Shown: positions 33,253 through 42,733, counted from the first letter of the stretch. The stretch is DNA of 64,000 nt from SSSZ01 sp016790965 (GCA_016790965.1 JAEUNZ010000031.1:62001-126000), one strand, 5' to 3'. Numbers and translations are program-made. Notes: generated by a model from the letters alone, not told the origin.

Positions 33253-34455
33253 TCAGTTATACCCGAGGCCCATGGCTTCGCGCACGTCGCGCATGGTGTC
33301 GCGGGCGAGTTCGCGGGCCTTGTCGCAGCCGTCGGCGATGATGTTGCGCACCAGGCTGGGGTCTTCAAGGTAGAGGGCTGCCCTCTCGCGCATGGGCGCC
33401 TGTTCCCGCAGGATGCCGTCGATGACCGGTTGCTTGCAGTCCAGGCAGCCAATGCCGGCGCTGCGGCAACCCTCTTGCACCCAGGCCCGGCAATCGGCGT
33501 CGGAATAGACCTGATGCAGTTGCCACACCGGGCACTTGGTCGGGTCACCGGGATCGGTGCGCCGCACCCGGGCGGGGTCGGTGGGCATGCCGCGCACCTT
33601 CTTGCTCACCGACTCGGCCGACTCGCGCAGGGTGATGGTGTTGTTGTAGGACTTGGACATCTTCTGTCCATCCAGTCCGGGCATGCGCGAAGCTTCGGTG
33701 AGCAGGGCGCCGGGCTCTGCGAGGATCATCTTGCCCGTGCCCTCCAGGTAACCGAAGAGGCGCTCCCGGTCGATCACCGACAGGTGCTGTACCTCGTCGA
33801 GCAGGGCGTGGGCCTGCTCGATGGCATCCTTTTCGCCCTTCTGCTGAAAGCGGGTGCGCAATTCCTCGTAGAGCCGTGCCTTCTTGCCGCCCAGCTTCTT
33901 GACCGCCTCCCGCGCCTTGTCCTCGAAACCCGGCTCGCGCCCATAGAGGTGGTTGAAGCGGCGGGCGATCTCACGGGAAAACTCGATATGGGGGACCTGA
34001 TCCTCCCCCACCGGGACCTTGTCGGCCCGGTAGATCAGGATGTCGGCCGACTGGAGCAGCGGGTAGCCCAGGAAGCCGTAGGTGGAGAGATCCTTGTTCT
34101 CCAGCTTTTCCTGCTGGTCCTTATAGGTGGGAACCCGCTCCAGCCAGCCCAGGGGCGTCATCATGGAAAGCAGCAGGTGGAGTTCGGCGTGCTCCGGCAC
34201 CCGGGACTGGATGAACAGGGTAGCCTGGTTGGGATCAACCCCGGCAGCCAGCCAGTCCACCACCATGTCCCAGGCCGCCTGCTCGATCCCCTGCGGGTTG
34301 TCATAGTGGGTGGTCAGCGCGTGCCAGTCGGCGACGAAGAAAAGACAGGGGTACTCGTGCTGGAGCGTGACCCAGTTCTTGAGAACGCCATGGTAATGGC
34401 CTAGATGGAGCGACCCGGTGGGGCGCATGCCGGAGAGAACACGTTCTGCGTACAT
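33253..34455 (-). CDS. trpS: Tryptophan--tRNA ligase
   Basis: A 400-residue class I synthetase charging tRNA-Trp. The HIGH-type motif is TGSLHLGHYHGVL at residues 13-25, and KMSKS is intact in GLDGQKMSKSYNNT. It belongs to the longer (~400-residue) type, with an insert between the catalytic core and KMSKS (LYEELRTRFQQKGEKDAIEQ) and a C-terminal CLDCKQPV Cys pair that may bind metal. It is transcribed with the S2P gene upstream (6-base gap) and scpA downstream. Confidence 0.96.
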   Translation of the reverse strand: MYAERVLSGMRPTGSLHLGHYHGVLKNWVTLQHEYPCLFFVADWHALTTHYDNPQGIEQAAWDMVVDWLAAGVDPNQATLFIQSRVPEHAELHLLLSMMTPLGWLERVPTYKDQQEKLENKDLSTYGFLGYPLLQSADILIYRADKVPVGEDQVPHIEFSREIARRFNHLYGREPGFEDKAREAVKKLGGKKARLYEELRTRFQQKGEKDAIEQAHALLDEVQHLSVIDRERLFGYLEGTGKMILAEPGALLTEASRMPGLDGQKMSKSYNNTITLRESAESVSKKVRGMPTDPARVRRTDPGDPTKCPVWQLHQVYSDADCRAWVQEGCRSAGIGCLDCKQPVIDGILREQAPMRERAALYLEDPSLVRNIIADGCDKARELARDTMRDVREAMGLGYN

Positions 34456-34461
34456 GGCGAA

Positions 34462-35115
34462 TCAGTACAGTCCAAAAAAAGCTTCGACAAGGAGGGCGAC
34501 CCCCCGCACGAAAGGATACATGACGGCGCTCAGGATGCCGGTGAAGAGCAGAACCAGGAGGATGGGGAAGCCCCAGGGTTCTATGCGGGAGAATTTCCAG
34601 GCCAGCCGGCCGGGCAGCAGGCTGACGGCGATGCGTCCGCCATCCAGGGGTGGCAACGGCAACAAGTTGAGTACCATCAGAACGCAATTGACGACGATGC
34701 CGGTCTTGCCCATTTCGGTCATGGGCACCGTAAAGGCGTTGGTTGGCAGCAGCCAGGCGAGCTTGACCAGGAATCCCCAGGCGAAGGCCATGGCGAGGTT
34801 GGCGAGGGGCCCGGCGGCGGCAACCCAGAGCATGTCCTGCTTGGGTTTGCGCAGGCGGCCGAAATCCACTGGCACGGGCTTGGCGTAGCCGAAAAGCATG
34901 CCGCCACCCGAAAACAAAAGGATCACCGCAGGGATGACGATGGTGCCCAGAGGATCGATGTGGCGGAGAGGATTGAGGCTGATTCGCCCGGCCAGCCAGG
35001 CCGTGGGATCGCCAAAATGGCGTGCCGCATAGCCGTGCGCAGCCTCGTGCAGGGTGATGGCAAAAATGACCGGCAGCGCCGCGATGGCCAGGGTCTGGAT
35101 CAAGCCTTCCATCAT
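34462..35115 (-). CDS. Site-2 protease family (M50) membrane metalloprotease
   Basis: A 217-residue multi-spanning protein with the zinc motif HEAAH near residue 22 and the second metal-binding motif NLLPLPPLDGGRI near 155-167. This is the compact S2P-like form without PDZ or CBS domains. It should cleave membrane-embedded substrates; none can be named. The ATG overlaps the stop of the YciO gene (ATGA). S2P-trpS-scpA is a widely conserved order in betaproteobacteria, which supports the assignment. Confidence 0.92.
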   Translation of the reverse strand: MMEGLIQTLAIAALPVIFAITLHEAAHGYAARHFGDPTAWLAGRISLNPLRHIDPLGTIVIPAVILLFSGGGMLFGYAKPVPVDFGRLRKPKQDMLWVAAAGPLANLAMAFAWGFLVKLAWLLPTNAFTVPMTEMGKTGIVVNCVLMVLNLLPLPPLDGGRIAVSLLPGRLAWKFSRIEPWGFPILLVLLFTGILSAVMYPFVRGVALLVEAFFGLY

Positions 35116-35741
35116 TCGCTGAATCCAAAGGCGGCGACGGAACCCCGGCCGGCGCGCACCAGGACGGGCGCCGTCCCCGTGAGGTCGATGACGGTGGTCG
35201 GCGACGTCCCGCAGTGGCCGCCGTCGAGGATCAGATCGACCGTGCCGTCGAGACGGTCGCGGATTTCCCAGCCCTCGGTCATGGGTTCCTCGTCTCCCGG
35301 CAGCAGGAGCGTGGACGTGAGCAGCGGCTCATCGAGTTCCTGCAGCAGCGCCAGAGCGACGGGATGATCGGGCACCCGCAGGCCGATGGTCTTGCGCTTG
35401 GGGTGCAATACCCGCCGCGGCAATTCCTTGGTGCCTTCCAGGATGAAGGTGTAGCTTCCTGGCGTGGTGGCCTTGAGCAGGCGGTACTGGACATTATCCA
35501 CCCGGGCGTATTGGGCGATTTCCGAGAGGTCGCGCACCATCAGAGTCAGATGGTGGCGCTCGTCCACTGCGCGTATCTCGCGAATGCGATCCACCGCTGC
35601 CTTGTCGCCCAGATGGCAACCCAGCGCGTAGCAGGAATCGGTGGGAACGACCACCAAGCCCCCCGCACGCACGATTTCCGCCGCCCGGGCGAGGAGGCGC
35701 GGCTGCGGGTTTTCCGGGTGGATAGCCAGATATTGCGTCAT
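35112..35741 (-). CDS. yciO: YciO/YrdC-family (Sua5-like) protein
   Basis: A 209-residue protein of the YrdC fold. The nucleotide-binding start AGGLVVVPTDSCYALGCHL, KR-type IREIRAVDERHHLTLM, and LRVPDHPVALALLQ are conserved. TsaC/Sua5 enzymes use this fold to make threonylcarbamoyl-AMP for t6A tRNA modification; YciO proteins are the related branch with less clear activity. The LLSTSTLL-like segment (LLTSTLLLPGDEEP) points to YciO rather than TsaC. It lies 10 bases after the PHP gene and overlaps the S2P start. Confidence 0.88.
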   Translation of the reverse strand: MTQYLAIHPENPQPRLLARAAEIVRAGGLVVVPTDSCYALGCHLGDKAAVDRIREIRAVDERHHLTLMVRDLSEIAQYARVDNVQYRLLKATTPGSYTFILEGTKELPRRVLHPKRKTIGLRVPDHPVALALLQELDEPLLTSTLLLPGDEEPMTEGWEIRDRLDGTVDLILDGGHCGTSPTTVIDLTGTAPVLVRAGRGSVAAFGFSE

Positions 35742-35751
35742 GGCCTCAGGC

Positions 35752-36591
35752 TCAGCGAAGCAGGCGCCATACCGGCTTCAGATCCTCCGGCAGCCCCGGG
35801 AGGCGCCCCAGATCGACGTAGCTCTCCTGCGGCCCGTGGAAATCGGATCCCCGTGACGCGTGGAACCCGAAATGCCGCGCCAGGCGTGCAAAGTGCAGGA
35901 CGTGGTCCGGAGTATGGCTGCCGCAGACCACCTCGATGCCCTGGCCACCGTGCTCGCGGAACTCGCCCAGGAAGCGCCGCAGGACCGCGGCGGAAACCTT
36001 GTAGCGCCCAGGATGCGCGACGACGGCGATTCCACCGGCAGCGGCGATCCAGCCGATCGCCTCGTCCAGCGTCGCCCAGCGGTGATCCACGTAGCCCGGT
36101 TTTCCGGGAACCAGATAGTGTTGAAACACGCCCTGTACGTCCCGCGCCGCCCCCACTTCAACCAGGAAGCGGGCAAAGTGAGCCCTGGAAATGAGTCCTG
36201 GATTGGCCGCATAGCGCAAGGCCCCCTCGAAGGCGCCGGGAATCCCGATGGCCGCCAGGGCTTCGCCCATGCGCCGGGCTCGCTCGATGCGCCCTTCGCG
36301 CAACCCCTCGAGGCCCGCAACCAACCCGGCGGCCTGGGGGTCGAAGCCCAGACCGACGACGTGGATCGGGGTGCCGCTCCATTCGATGGAGATTTCAACC
36401 CCGGACACGAAGGCCATGCCCAGTTCCCCGGCAACCGCAGCGGCTTCGGCCATACCGCCGATGTCGTCGTGGTCCGTGAGCGCCCAGAGGTCGACCCCGT
36501 TGGCCGACGCCCGTCCGGCCAGTTCCGTCGGCGTCAATAGGCCGTCAGAGACGAGGGAGTGGCAGTGCAGATCGAAATTGACGGGGGGCAT
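35752..36591 (-). CDS. PHP-domain phosphoesterase, RNase AM-like
   Basis: A 279-residue PHP protein (YciV/TrpH family), shown in E. coli to be a 5'-3' exonuclease maturing rRNA 5' ends. Metal ligands are seen in FDLHCHSLVSDG, ALTDHDDIGG, GVEISIEW, VVAHPGRY, EVVCGSH and RGSDFHGP. The length matches the family. The start at 36591 (MPPVNFDLHCHS) is fixed by the conserved first motif; the long upstream open frame is antisense to gcvTH. It heads the minus-strand operon that runs to rluB and is divergent from gcvT. Confidence 0.9.
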   Translation of the reverse strand: MPPVNFDLHCHSLVSDGLLTPTELAGRASANGVDLWALTDHDDIGGMAEAAAVAGELGMAFVSGVEISIEWSGTPIHVVGLGFDPQAAGLVAGLEGLREGRIERARRMGEALAAIGIPGAFEGALRYAANPGLISRAHFARFLVEVGAARDVQGVFQHYLVPGKPGYVDHRWATLDEAIGWIAAAGGIAVVAHPGRYKVSAAVLRRFLGEFREHGGQGIEVVCGSHTPDHVLHFARLARHFGFHASRGSDFHGPQESYVDLGRLPGLPEDLKPVWRLLR

Positions 36592-36691
36592 GGGGAAGAT
36601 CCGGCGAATCGAGCAGTCTACCATGGCAGCGGAGCGCGCCCGGACCCAAACCCAGGCTTCGCTTCCCTGCAAGCCCGCTGCACCCGCCTTC

Positions 36692-36720
36692 TTGCCAGCC
36701 CCGCGGGCATGGGCTAGAGT
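36692..36720 (+). promoter_or_regulatory. gcvT: Candidate promoter of gcv operon
   Basis: TTGCCA and TAGAGT with a 17-base spacer end eight bases before the first glycine aptamer, so transcription would begin at the riboswitch edge. Confidence 0.6.
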
Positions 36721-36727
36721 TCGCCCG

Positions 36728-36921
36728 TTCCGTGGGAGAGCGCAGATATATCTGCCGCCGAAGGCGCAAACCACCCGCAAACGCTCAGGCCAAAGGACCG
36801 CGGAACCAGGGCTAGGTGCCCTGCAACTCTGGAGAGCGGCGCCCGCCAGTCGAGGCGCCCACCGATGGGGCAAATCTCTCAGGTATCGAGGACAGAGGGG
36901 TGAAACGTCAGGTCGTTTCAC
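36728..36921 (+). promoter_or_regulatory. Tandem glycine riboswitch
   Basis: Two consecutive glycine aptamers precede gcvT. Aptamer 1 has GTGGGAGAGCGCAG, GCCGCCGAAGGCGCAA, CGCTCAGGCCAAAGGACCG (36732-36802). Aptamer 2 has CTGGAGAGCGGC, CACCGATGGGGCAAAT, CTCTCAGGTATCGAGGACAG (36829-36897). These are the conserved core segments of the gcvT motif. A hairpin with GTGAAACG/CGTTTCAC (36900-36921) followed by CCTTTTCC is the likely expression platform. Known members turn on glycine cleavage genes when glycine is plentiful. Confidence 0.93.
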
Positions 36922-36972
36922 ACCTTTTCCGTTCCTAGAATCGGCGTTGATAAACGCCTGCAAAGGATTGAT

Positions 36973-38052
36973 ATGCTGAAGAAAACAGTGCTCAACGAAA
37001 CCCATCGGGCGATGGGTGCCCGCATGGTGGATTTCGGCGGCTGGGACATGCCCGTCAATTACGGCTCCCAGATCGAAGAGCACCATGCCGTGCGCCGCGA
37101 TTGCGGCATGTTCGACGTCTGCCATATGTGCCCCGTCGATCTCGTCGGGCCCGACGTCCGCCCCTTCCTCTCCCGCCTCGTCGCCAATGACGTGGCCAAG
37201 CTCAAGGTTTCCGGCAAGGCGCTCTATTCCTGCATGCTCAACGACGTGGGCGGCGTGGTGGACGACCTCATCATCTACTTCCTGACCGACGAACGCTTCC
37301 GCCTGGTGGTCAATGCAGGCACCGCCGACAAGGACATAGCCTGGATGCAGGCCCGTCTGGCCGACTGGGGCATGAAGCTGGCCATCACCCCGCGCCGCGA
37401 CCTCGCCATGATCGCCGTCCAGGGCCCCAAGGCCCGCGCCAAGGTGTGGCAGGTACTGCCTCAGACCCAGGCGGCCAGCGAGGGTCTCAAGCCCTTCTTC
37501 GCGGCCGAGGTCGGCGAGTATTTCGTCGCCCGTACTGGTTACACCGGCGAGGACGGCTTCGAAATCATGTTGCCGGCAAATGAAGCCGCCACCGTCTGGA
37601 ACGCCCTCGCCGCCGCCGGCGTCGCCCCCTGCGGCCTCGGCGCCCGGGACACCCTGCGCCTGGAAGCCGGCATGAATCTCTACGGCCAGGACATGGACGA
37701 GAACGTTTCTCCCCTCGACGCCGGCCTGGCCTGGACCGTCGCCATGGAAGACGAGCGCGACTTCGTGGGCAAGGCGGCGCTGACCATCAACGGCAGCCGC
37801 GCCCAGTTTCTCGGCCTGGTGCTGCTGGACAAAGGCGTCCTGCGCGGCCACCAGAAGGTGTTCACCGACTACGGCGTAGGCGAAATCACCAGCGGCAGCT
37901 TCTCCCCCACCCTGCAGCAGTCCATTGCCCTGGCCCGCCTGCCCCTGGGCGTGCCCGTGGGCGAAATCGTCGACGTCGAAATCCGCGACAAGCGTCTCAA
38001 AGCCAAGGTCGTCAAGCCGCCCTTCGCCCGCAACGGCAAGGGCCTCATCTAA
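36973..38052 (+). CDS. gcvT: Glycine cleavage system T protein (aminomethyltransferase)
   Basis: A 359-residue tetrahydrofolate-dependent enzyme that takes the aminomethyl group from lipoyl-GcvH, releasing ammonia and methylene-THF. Conserved: MVDFGGWDMPVNYG, CGMFDVCHM, GYTGEDGFEIM, LGARDTLRLEAGMNLYGQDMDE, and IRDKRLKAKVVKPPF at the C-terminus. AAAGGA lies five bases before the ATG. First gene of the gcvTHP operon under the glycine riboswitch. Confidence 0.96.
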   Translation: MLKKTVLNETHRAMGARMVDFGGWDMPVNYGSQIEEHHAVRRDCGMFDVCHMCPVDLVGPDVRPFLSRLVANDVAKLKVSGKALYSCMLNDVGGVVDDLIIYFLTDERFRLVVNAGTADKDIAWMQARLADWGMKLAITPRRDLAMIAVQGPKARAKVWQVLPQTQAASEGLKPFFAAEVGEYFVARTGYTGEDGFEIMLPANEAATVWNALAAAGVAPCGLGARDTLRLEAGMNLYGQDMDENVSPLDAGLAWTVAMEDERDFVGKAALTINGSRAQFLGLVLLDKGVLRGHQKVFTDYGVGEITSGSFSPTLQQSIALARLPLGVPVGEIVDVEIRDKRLKAKVVKPPFARNGKGLI

Positions 38053-38085
38053 TTCGAAAACCCCGTCATTTCCGGAGAAACCACC

Positions 38086-38472
38086 ATGTCCAACGTCCCC
38101 GCCAACCTCAAGTACACCGCCTCCCACGAATGGCTGCGCCTGGAAGCCGATGGCACCGTCACCGTCGGCATTACCGATCACGCCCAGGAAGCCTTGGGCG
38201 ACCTGGTCTTCGTCGAACTGCCGGAAGTCGGCGCCCATTACGACGCCGAGAAGGAACTGGCCGTGGTCGAATCCGTGAAGGCCGCCGCCGACGTCTACGC
38301 CCCCCTCGCCGGCACCATTACCGCCGTAAACCAGGATGCCGCCGATGCCCCGGAAAGCGTCAACCAGGACGCCTACGCCGCGTGGCTGTTCCAGATGAAG
38401 CCGGACAACGCCGGCGACCTGCACCAGCTGCTCGACGCCGCCGCCTACCAGGCCGTGGCCGACGCTGCCTGA
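38086..38472 (+). CDS. gcvH: Glycine cleavage system H protein
   Basis: A 128-residue lipoyl carrier. Lipoylated Lys is K65 in VVESVKAAADVYAPL. The N-terminal TASHEWLRLE and VGITDHAQEALGDLVFVELP are conserved. It starts 33 bases after gcvT with GGAG upstream and ends 13 bases before gcvP. Confidence 0.96.
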   Translation: MSNVPANLKYTASHEWLRLEADGTVTVGITDHAQEALGDLVFVELPEVGAHYDAEKELAVVESVKAAADVYAPLAGTITAVNQDAADAPESVNQDAYAAWLFQMKPDNAGDLHQLLDAAAYQAVADAA

Positions 38473-38485
38473 GCGAGCACCCCCC

Positions 38486-41365
38486 ATGCCCTACAGCCAG
38501 CCCCTTTCCGCCCTGGAGCAGAAAGACGAGTTCATCGGCCGTCACATCGGCCCCTGCGCCGCTGAAATGGCCACCATGCTCGGCGACCTGGGCGTCGAAC
38601 ATCTGGACGCCCTGATCGACCAGACCATCCCCGCCGTCATCCGCCTGCCGGCCGACCTCCGCCTCCCGGCGCCGCAACGGGAGCACGAGGCTCTCGCCGC
38701 CCTCAAGGCCATTGCGCGCCGCAACCGCGTGAACCGTTCACTGATCGGCATGGGCTACTACGACACCCTGACGCCCAAGGTCATCCTGCGCAACGTTATG
38801 GAGAACCCGGGCTGGTACACCGCTTACACGCCCTACCAGGCTGAAATCGCCCAGGGCCGGCTGGAGGCGCTGCTCAACTTCCAGCAGATGGTCGTGGACC
38901 TCACCGGCCTGGAGCTGGCCAACGCCTCGCTCCTCGACGAAGCCACCGCCGCCGCCGAAGCCATGACGATGGCGCGGCGCGTCTCGAAGAGCAAGTCCAA
39001 CCGCTTCTTCGTCGATGCCGACTGCTTCCCGCAAACTATCGACGTGCTCAAGACCCGCGCCACCTACTTCGGCTTCGAACTGGTCATCAAGCCGGCGGCC
39101 GACGCCGCCGCGGAAGAGTGCTTCGGCGCCCTGCTCCAGTACCCCAACGAAAAAGGTGAAGTCAGCGATCTGACGCCCCTGGTTGCCTCCCTCAAGGCCC
39201 AGGGCGCCACCGTGGCCGTGGCCAGCGACCTCATGGCCCTGGTATTGCTCAAATCACCCGGCACCCTGGGTGCCGACATCGCCCTCGGCTCCAGCCAGCG
39301 CTTCGGCGTGCCCATGGGTTTCGGCGGGCCCCACGCCGCCTTCTTCGCCACCCGGGCAGCCAACGTGCGCGCCATGCCCGGCCGCATCATCGGCGTCTCC
39401 AAGGACGCCCGCGGCAAGACCGCCCTGCGCATGACCCTGCAGACCCGCGAGCAACACATCCGCCGCGAAAAGGCCAATTCCAACATTTGCACCTCGCAAG
39501 TTCTGCTGGCCAATATGGCCGGCCTGTACGCCGTCTATCATGGCCCGGAAGGGCTCAGGACCATCGCCAGCCGCATCCACCGTCTGGCGGCCATCTTTGC
39601 CGAAGGCATGCGCCGTGCCGGACTGCCGGTCCTGACGCGATATTTCTTCGACACCCTGCACCTTGATCTGGGCGCCCGGGCCGAAACCATTTGCCGCAAT
39701 GCCCAGGCGGCCGGCTACAACCTGCGCCGGGTATCCACCGGCGTCCTCGGCGTTTCCTTTGACGAAACGACCACGCGCGAGGACGTGGCGGCCCTGTTCA
39801 AGGTCATTTGTCAGGTCACCCTGGATATCGAGGCCCTCGACACCCAGATGGCGGGGAGCGACCCCAACCTGCCGGCCACTCTGTTGCGCCAGGACTCCAT
39901 CCTCCGGCATCCCGTGTTCAACACCCACCATACCGAGCACGAGATGCTGCGCTATCTCAAATCCCTGCAGAACCGGGATTTGGCCCTCGACCACTCGATG
40001 ATCTCCCTGGGCTCATGCACCATGAAGCTCAACGCCACCAGCGAGATGATCCCGGTAAGCTGGCGGGAATTCGCCAATCTTCACCCCTTCGCCCCCCTCG
40101 ACCAGGCCCAGGGCTACCTGCAGATGATCCGCTGCCTGGAGGATTGGTTACGCACGCTTACCGGCTTCGACGCCATCTGCATGCAGCCCAACTCCGGCGC
40201 CCAGGGCGAGTATGCAGGCCTGGTAGCGATCGCCCGCTACCACGCCAGCCGCGGCGAGGGACACCGAAACATCTGCCTCATCCCCAAATCGGCCCACGGC
40301 ACCAACCCGGCCACGGCCCAGATGTGCAACATGCAGGTGGTGGTGGTCGAGTGTGACGACAAGGGCAACGTGGACATCATCGACCTACAGAACAAGGCCC
40401 AGCAGCACGCTGCCAATCTGGCCTGCCTGATGATCACCTATCCCTCCACCCACGGGGTTTTCGAGGAGGACATCCGCGACATCTGCGCCCTCGTGCACTA
40501 CCACGGCGGCCAGGTGTACATGGATGGCGCCAACCTCAACGCCCAGGTGGGGCTCACCGCCCCGGGCTATATCGGTGCCGACGTCAGCCACATGAACCTG
40601 CACAAGACCTTCGCCATCCCCCACGGCGGCGGCGGTCCTGGCATGGGACCCATCGGCCTCAAGGCCCATCTGGCGCCCTTCATGGCCAACCATGTCGTGC
40701 AACCGGTGGAGGGCCCCCACAATGGCCAGGGCGCAGTCAGCGCGGCTCCCTTCGGATCTGCCTCCATCCTGCCCATTTCCTGGATGTACATCGCCATGCT
40801 CGGGGGCGAAGGCCTCAAGAAGGCCACCCAGGTCGCCATCCTCAACGCCAATTACGTCGCGGAAAAACTCAAGGCCCACTACCCTGTGCTTTACGTCGGC
40901 AAGAACGGCCGTGTGGCCCACGAGTGCATCCTGGACATCCGTCCGATCAAGGCGGCCACAGGCATCGCCGAGATCGACATCGCTAAGCGCCTGATGGACT
41001 ACGGTTTCCACGCACCCACCGTAAGCTTCCCCGTACCCGGAACCATCATGGTCGAACCCACCGAGTCGGAATCCAAGGCAGAACTGGACCGCTTCATCGC
41101 CGCCCTGGTTGCCATTCGCGAAGAGATTCGCCATATCGAGGCGGGCACCTGGCCGACCGACGACAACCCGCTCAAGAACGCCCCGCACACGCAGGCCGAC
41201 GTGGTCGACGCCGACTGGAAGCATCCCTACAGCCGCCAAGAGGCCGTCTTTCCCCTCCCCTGGGTAAAGGCCAACAAGTTTTGGCCCAGCGTGAATCGCA
41301 TCGACGATGTCTTCGGCGACCGCAATCTCAACTGCGCCTGCCCGCCGCCGGCCGACTACGCCTGA
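38486..41365 (+). CDS. gcvP: Glycine dehydrogenase (decarboxylating), P protein
   Basis: A 959-residue single-chain PLP enzyme that decarboxylates glycine and loads the aminomethyl group on GcvH. The PLP Lys lies in MNLHKTFAIPHGGGGPGMG (about residue 705). GSCTMKLNATSEM and MQPNSGAQGEYAGL are conserved, as is the first-half lobe (RHIGPCAAEMATML). The length is that of the fused alpha-beta type found in proteobacteria. The operon order T-H-P with no extra genes is typical. Confidence 0.97.
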   Translation: MPYSQPLSALEQKDEFIGRHIGPCAAEMATMLGDLGVEHLDALIDQTIPAVIRLPADLRLPAPQREHEALAALKAIARRNRVNRSLIGMGYYDTLTPKVILRNVMENPGWYTAYTPYQAEIAQGRLEALLNFQQMVVDLTGLELANASLLDEATAAAEAMTMARRVSKSKSNRFFVDADCFPQTIDVLKTRATYFGFELVIKPAADAAAEECFGALLQYPNEKGEVSDLTPLVASLKAQGATVAVASDLMALVLLKSPGTLGADIALGSSQRFGVPMGFGGPHAAFFATRAANVRAMPGRIIGVSKDARGKTALRMTLQTREQHIRREKANSNICTSQVLLANMAGLYAVYHGPEGLRTIASRIHRLAAIFAEGMRRAGLPVLTRYFFDTLHLDLGARAETICRNAQAAGYNLRRVSTGVLGVSFDETTTREDVAALFKVICQVTLDIEALDTQMAGSDPNLPATLLRQDSILRHPVFNTHHTEHEMLRYLKSLQNRDLALDHSMISLGSCTMKLNATSEMIPVSWREFANLHPFAPLDQAQGYLQMIRCLEDWLRTLTGFDAICMQPNSGAQGEYAGLVAIARYHASRGEGHRNICLIPKSAHGTNPATAQMCNMQVVVVECDDKGNVDIIDLQNKAQQHAANLACLMITYPSTHGVFEEDIRDICALVHYHGGQVYMDGANLNAQVGLTAPGYIGADVSHMNLHKTFAIPHGGGGPGMGPIGLKAHLAPFMANHVVQPVEGPHNGQGAVSAAPFGSASILPISWMYIAMLGGEGLKKATQVAILNANYVAEKLKAHYPVLYVGKNGRVAHECILDIRPIKAATGIAEIDIAKRLMDYGFHAPTVSFPVPGTIMVEPTESESKAELDRFIAALVAIREEIRHIEAGTWPTDDNPLKNAPHTQADVVDADWKHPYSRQEAVFPLPWVKANKFWPSVNRIDDVFGDRNLNCACPPPADYA

Positions 41366-41378
41366 CCAAGCACGCCCC

Positions 41379-42668
41379 ATGATGCGCTCCGCCCTCGCCG
41401 CCCTGATCCTGACGACGACCCTCTCGGTTGAGGCCCTCGCCGCTTCCGAGCAACTGCCTTCCGGATCCCAGTATCTAGGGGAGGTACGCCGCGGCCCGGA
41501 TGGGAAACTCCTTTCGGTTCCCAAAGCCGTGGCCGAACCTGGCACAGAAGGCGTGCCTGCGCCGGCGGCGTCAGTTTCCGCCCGCGTGATCCGGGTCGCG
41601 CCCGGAACCGCCCTGGCAACCATTCCCCAGGCAGCTCAGGCCGCCCAAGATGGCGACATCATCGAAATCCAGGCGGGTACCTACCGCGGCCAGCCGGTCG
41701 TCTGGACCCAGAAGAAGCTCACCATCCGCGGCGTGGGCGGCCGGCCCGTGATGCTCGCCGAGGGAACTCACGCCGAGGGCAAGGCTGCCTGGGTCATCCG
41801 CAACGGCGACATCGAAATCGAGAATATCGAATTCCGTGGAAACCGGGTACCCGATGGCAACGGCGCCGGAATCCGCTTCGAGAGGGGACGACTGCGTCTG
41901 CGTTCCTGTGCTTTCTTCGACAACGAAATGGGGTTACTGACGACCAATCATCCAGAGGCCGTGCTGGAGATCTCCGATAGCGAGTTTGGTGCCGCACCCC
42001 GTCATGGAACCGTCCTGCACCACCTTCTCTATGTTGGTGGCATCGCGCGTTTCGCTTTGACAGGCAGCCGCTTGTCCGGCGGCTACCGCGGGCATCTCGT
42101 CAAGTCACGGGCCCGGGAAAACTATGTGAGCTACAACCTCCTAGTGGACGGCCCCGAGGGGCAGGCCTCATACGAACTCGAATTCCCCAATGGCGGCATC
42201 GCTTACGTCGTCGGCAACCTCATCGGACAGAGTGCCGGGACTGACAACATGACCCTCATCGCCTACGGTGCCGAAGGCCCCCGCTGGCAGGACAATGCCC
42301 TGTATCTTGCCCACAACACACTGGTGAACGACCATCCTAACGCACGCTTCCTCCACGTCTGGACCGACAAGATCGGTGCTTCGACAGAGGTCTGGGTGCT
42401 CAACAACCTGAGCGCCGGGACAGGCACCCTTGAACCCTTCGGCAGCGGACGCTTCGAGGGAAACGTCAGCGTTCCGCGGTCCAGCCTGATTCCTGCGGAT
42501 GGCATCCCGGCCCGCTTGCCGGTCTCCTCTCCCCTGCGCGGAACCGTGCGTCCGCCGGGTGAAGTCCGCGGAAAGTCGCTCCTCCCCAGCGCTGAATTCA
42601 GCTTTCCGGTCGGTTCGAAAGCGATATCCCTCCCGGCACGCCTGGCGCCGGGAGCGTTTCAGCAGTAG
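41379..42668 (+). CDS. Secreted parallel beta-helix protein
   Basis: A 429-residue protein with signal peptide ending ALAA. After a linker comes a PbH1-type right-handed helix: IPQAAQAAQDGDIIEIQAGTYRG opening, then coils such as AWVIRNGDIEIENIEFRGNR, GIRFERGRLRLRSCAFFDN, LLTTNHPEAVLEISDSEF and LYLAHNTLVNDH. Such folds bind or cut polysaccharides; no catalytic set typical of pectinases was identified. The start is the first ATG of ATGATG, 14 bases after gcvP, so readthrough from the gcv operon is possible. GC content in its middle is lower than in gcvP. Function unknown. Confidence 0.8.
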   Translation: MMRSALAALILTTTLSVEALAASEQLPSGSQYLGEVRRGPDGKLLSVPKAVAEPGTEGVPAPAASVSARVIRVAPGTALATIPQAAQAAQDGDIIEIQAGTYRGQPVVWTQKKLTIRGVGGRPVMLAEGTHAEGKAAWVIRNGDIEIENIEFRGNRVPDGNGAGIRFERGRLRLRSCAFFDNEMGLLTTNHPEAVLEISDSEFGAAPRHGTVLHHLLYVGGIARFALTGSRLSGGYRGHLVKSRARENYVSYNLLVDGPEGQASYELEFPNGGIAYVVGNLIGQSAGTDNMTLIAYGAEGPRWQDNALYLAHNTLVNDHPNARFLHVWTDKIGASTEVWVLNNLSAGTGTLEPFGSGRFEGNVSVPRSSLIPADGIPARLPVSSPLRGTVRPPGEVRGKSLLPSAEFSFPVGSKAISLPARLAPGAFQQ

Positions 42669-42733
42669 AGACCCGCTGTGCAAATTTCAAGCAGGGTGTA
42701 AAGTAGGAGCGTAGCTACCCCGAGGAGAACATC

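Noticed and set aside
36592..38487. Very long open frame antisense to gcvT and gcvH, continuous with the PHP gene
   Set aside because: It runs opposite to highly conserved gcvTH codons and is open only because of GC-rich codon bias. The PHP protein begins at 36591 with its conserved motif.
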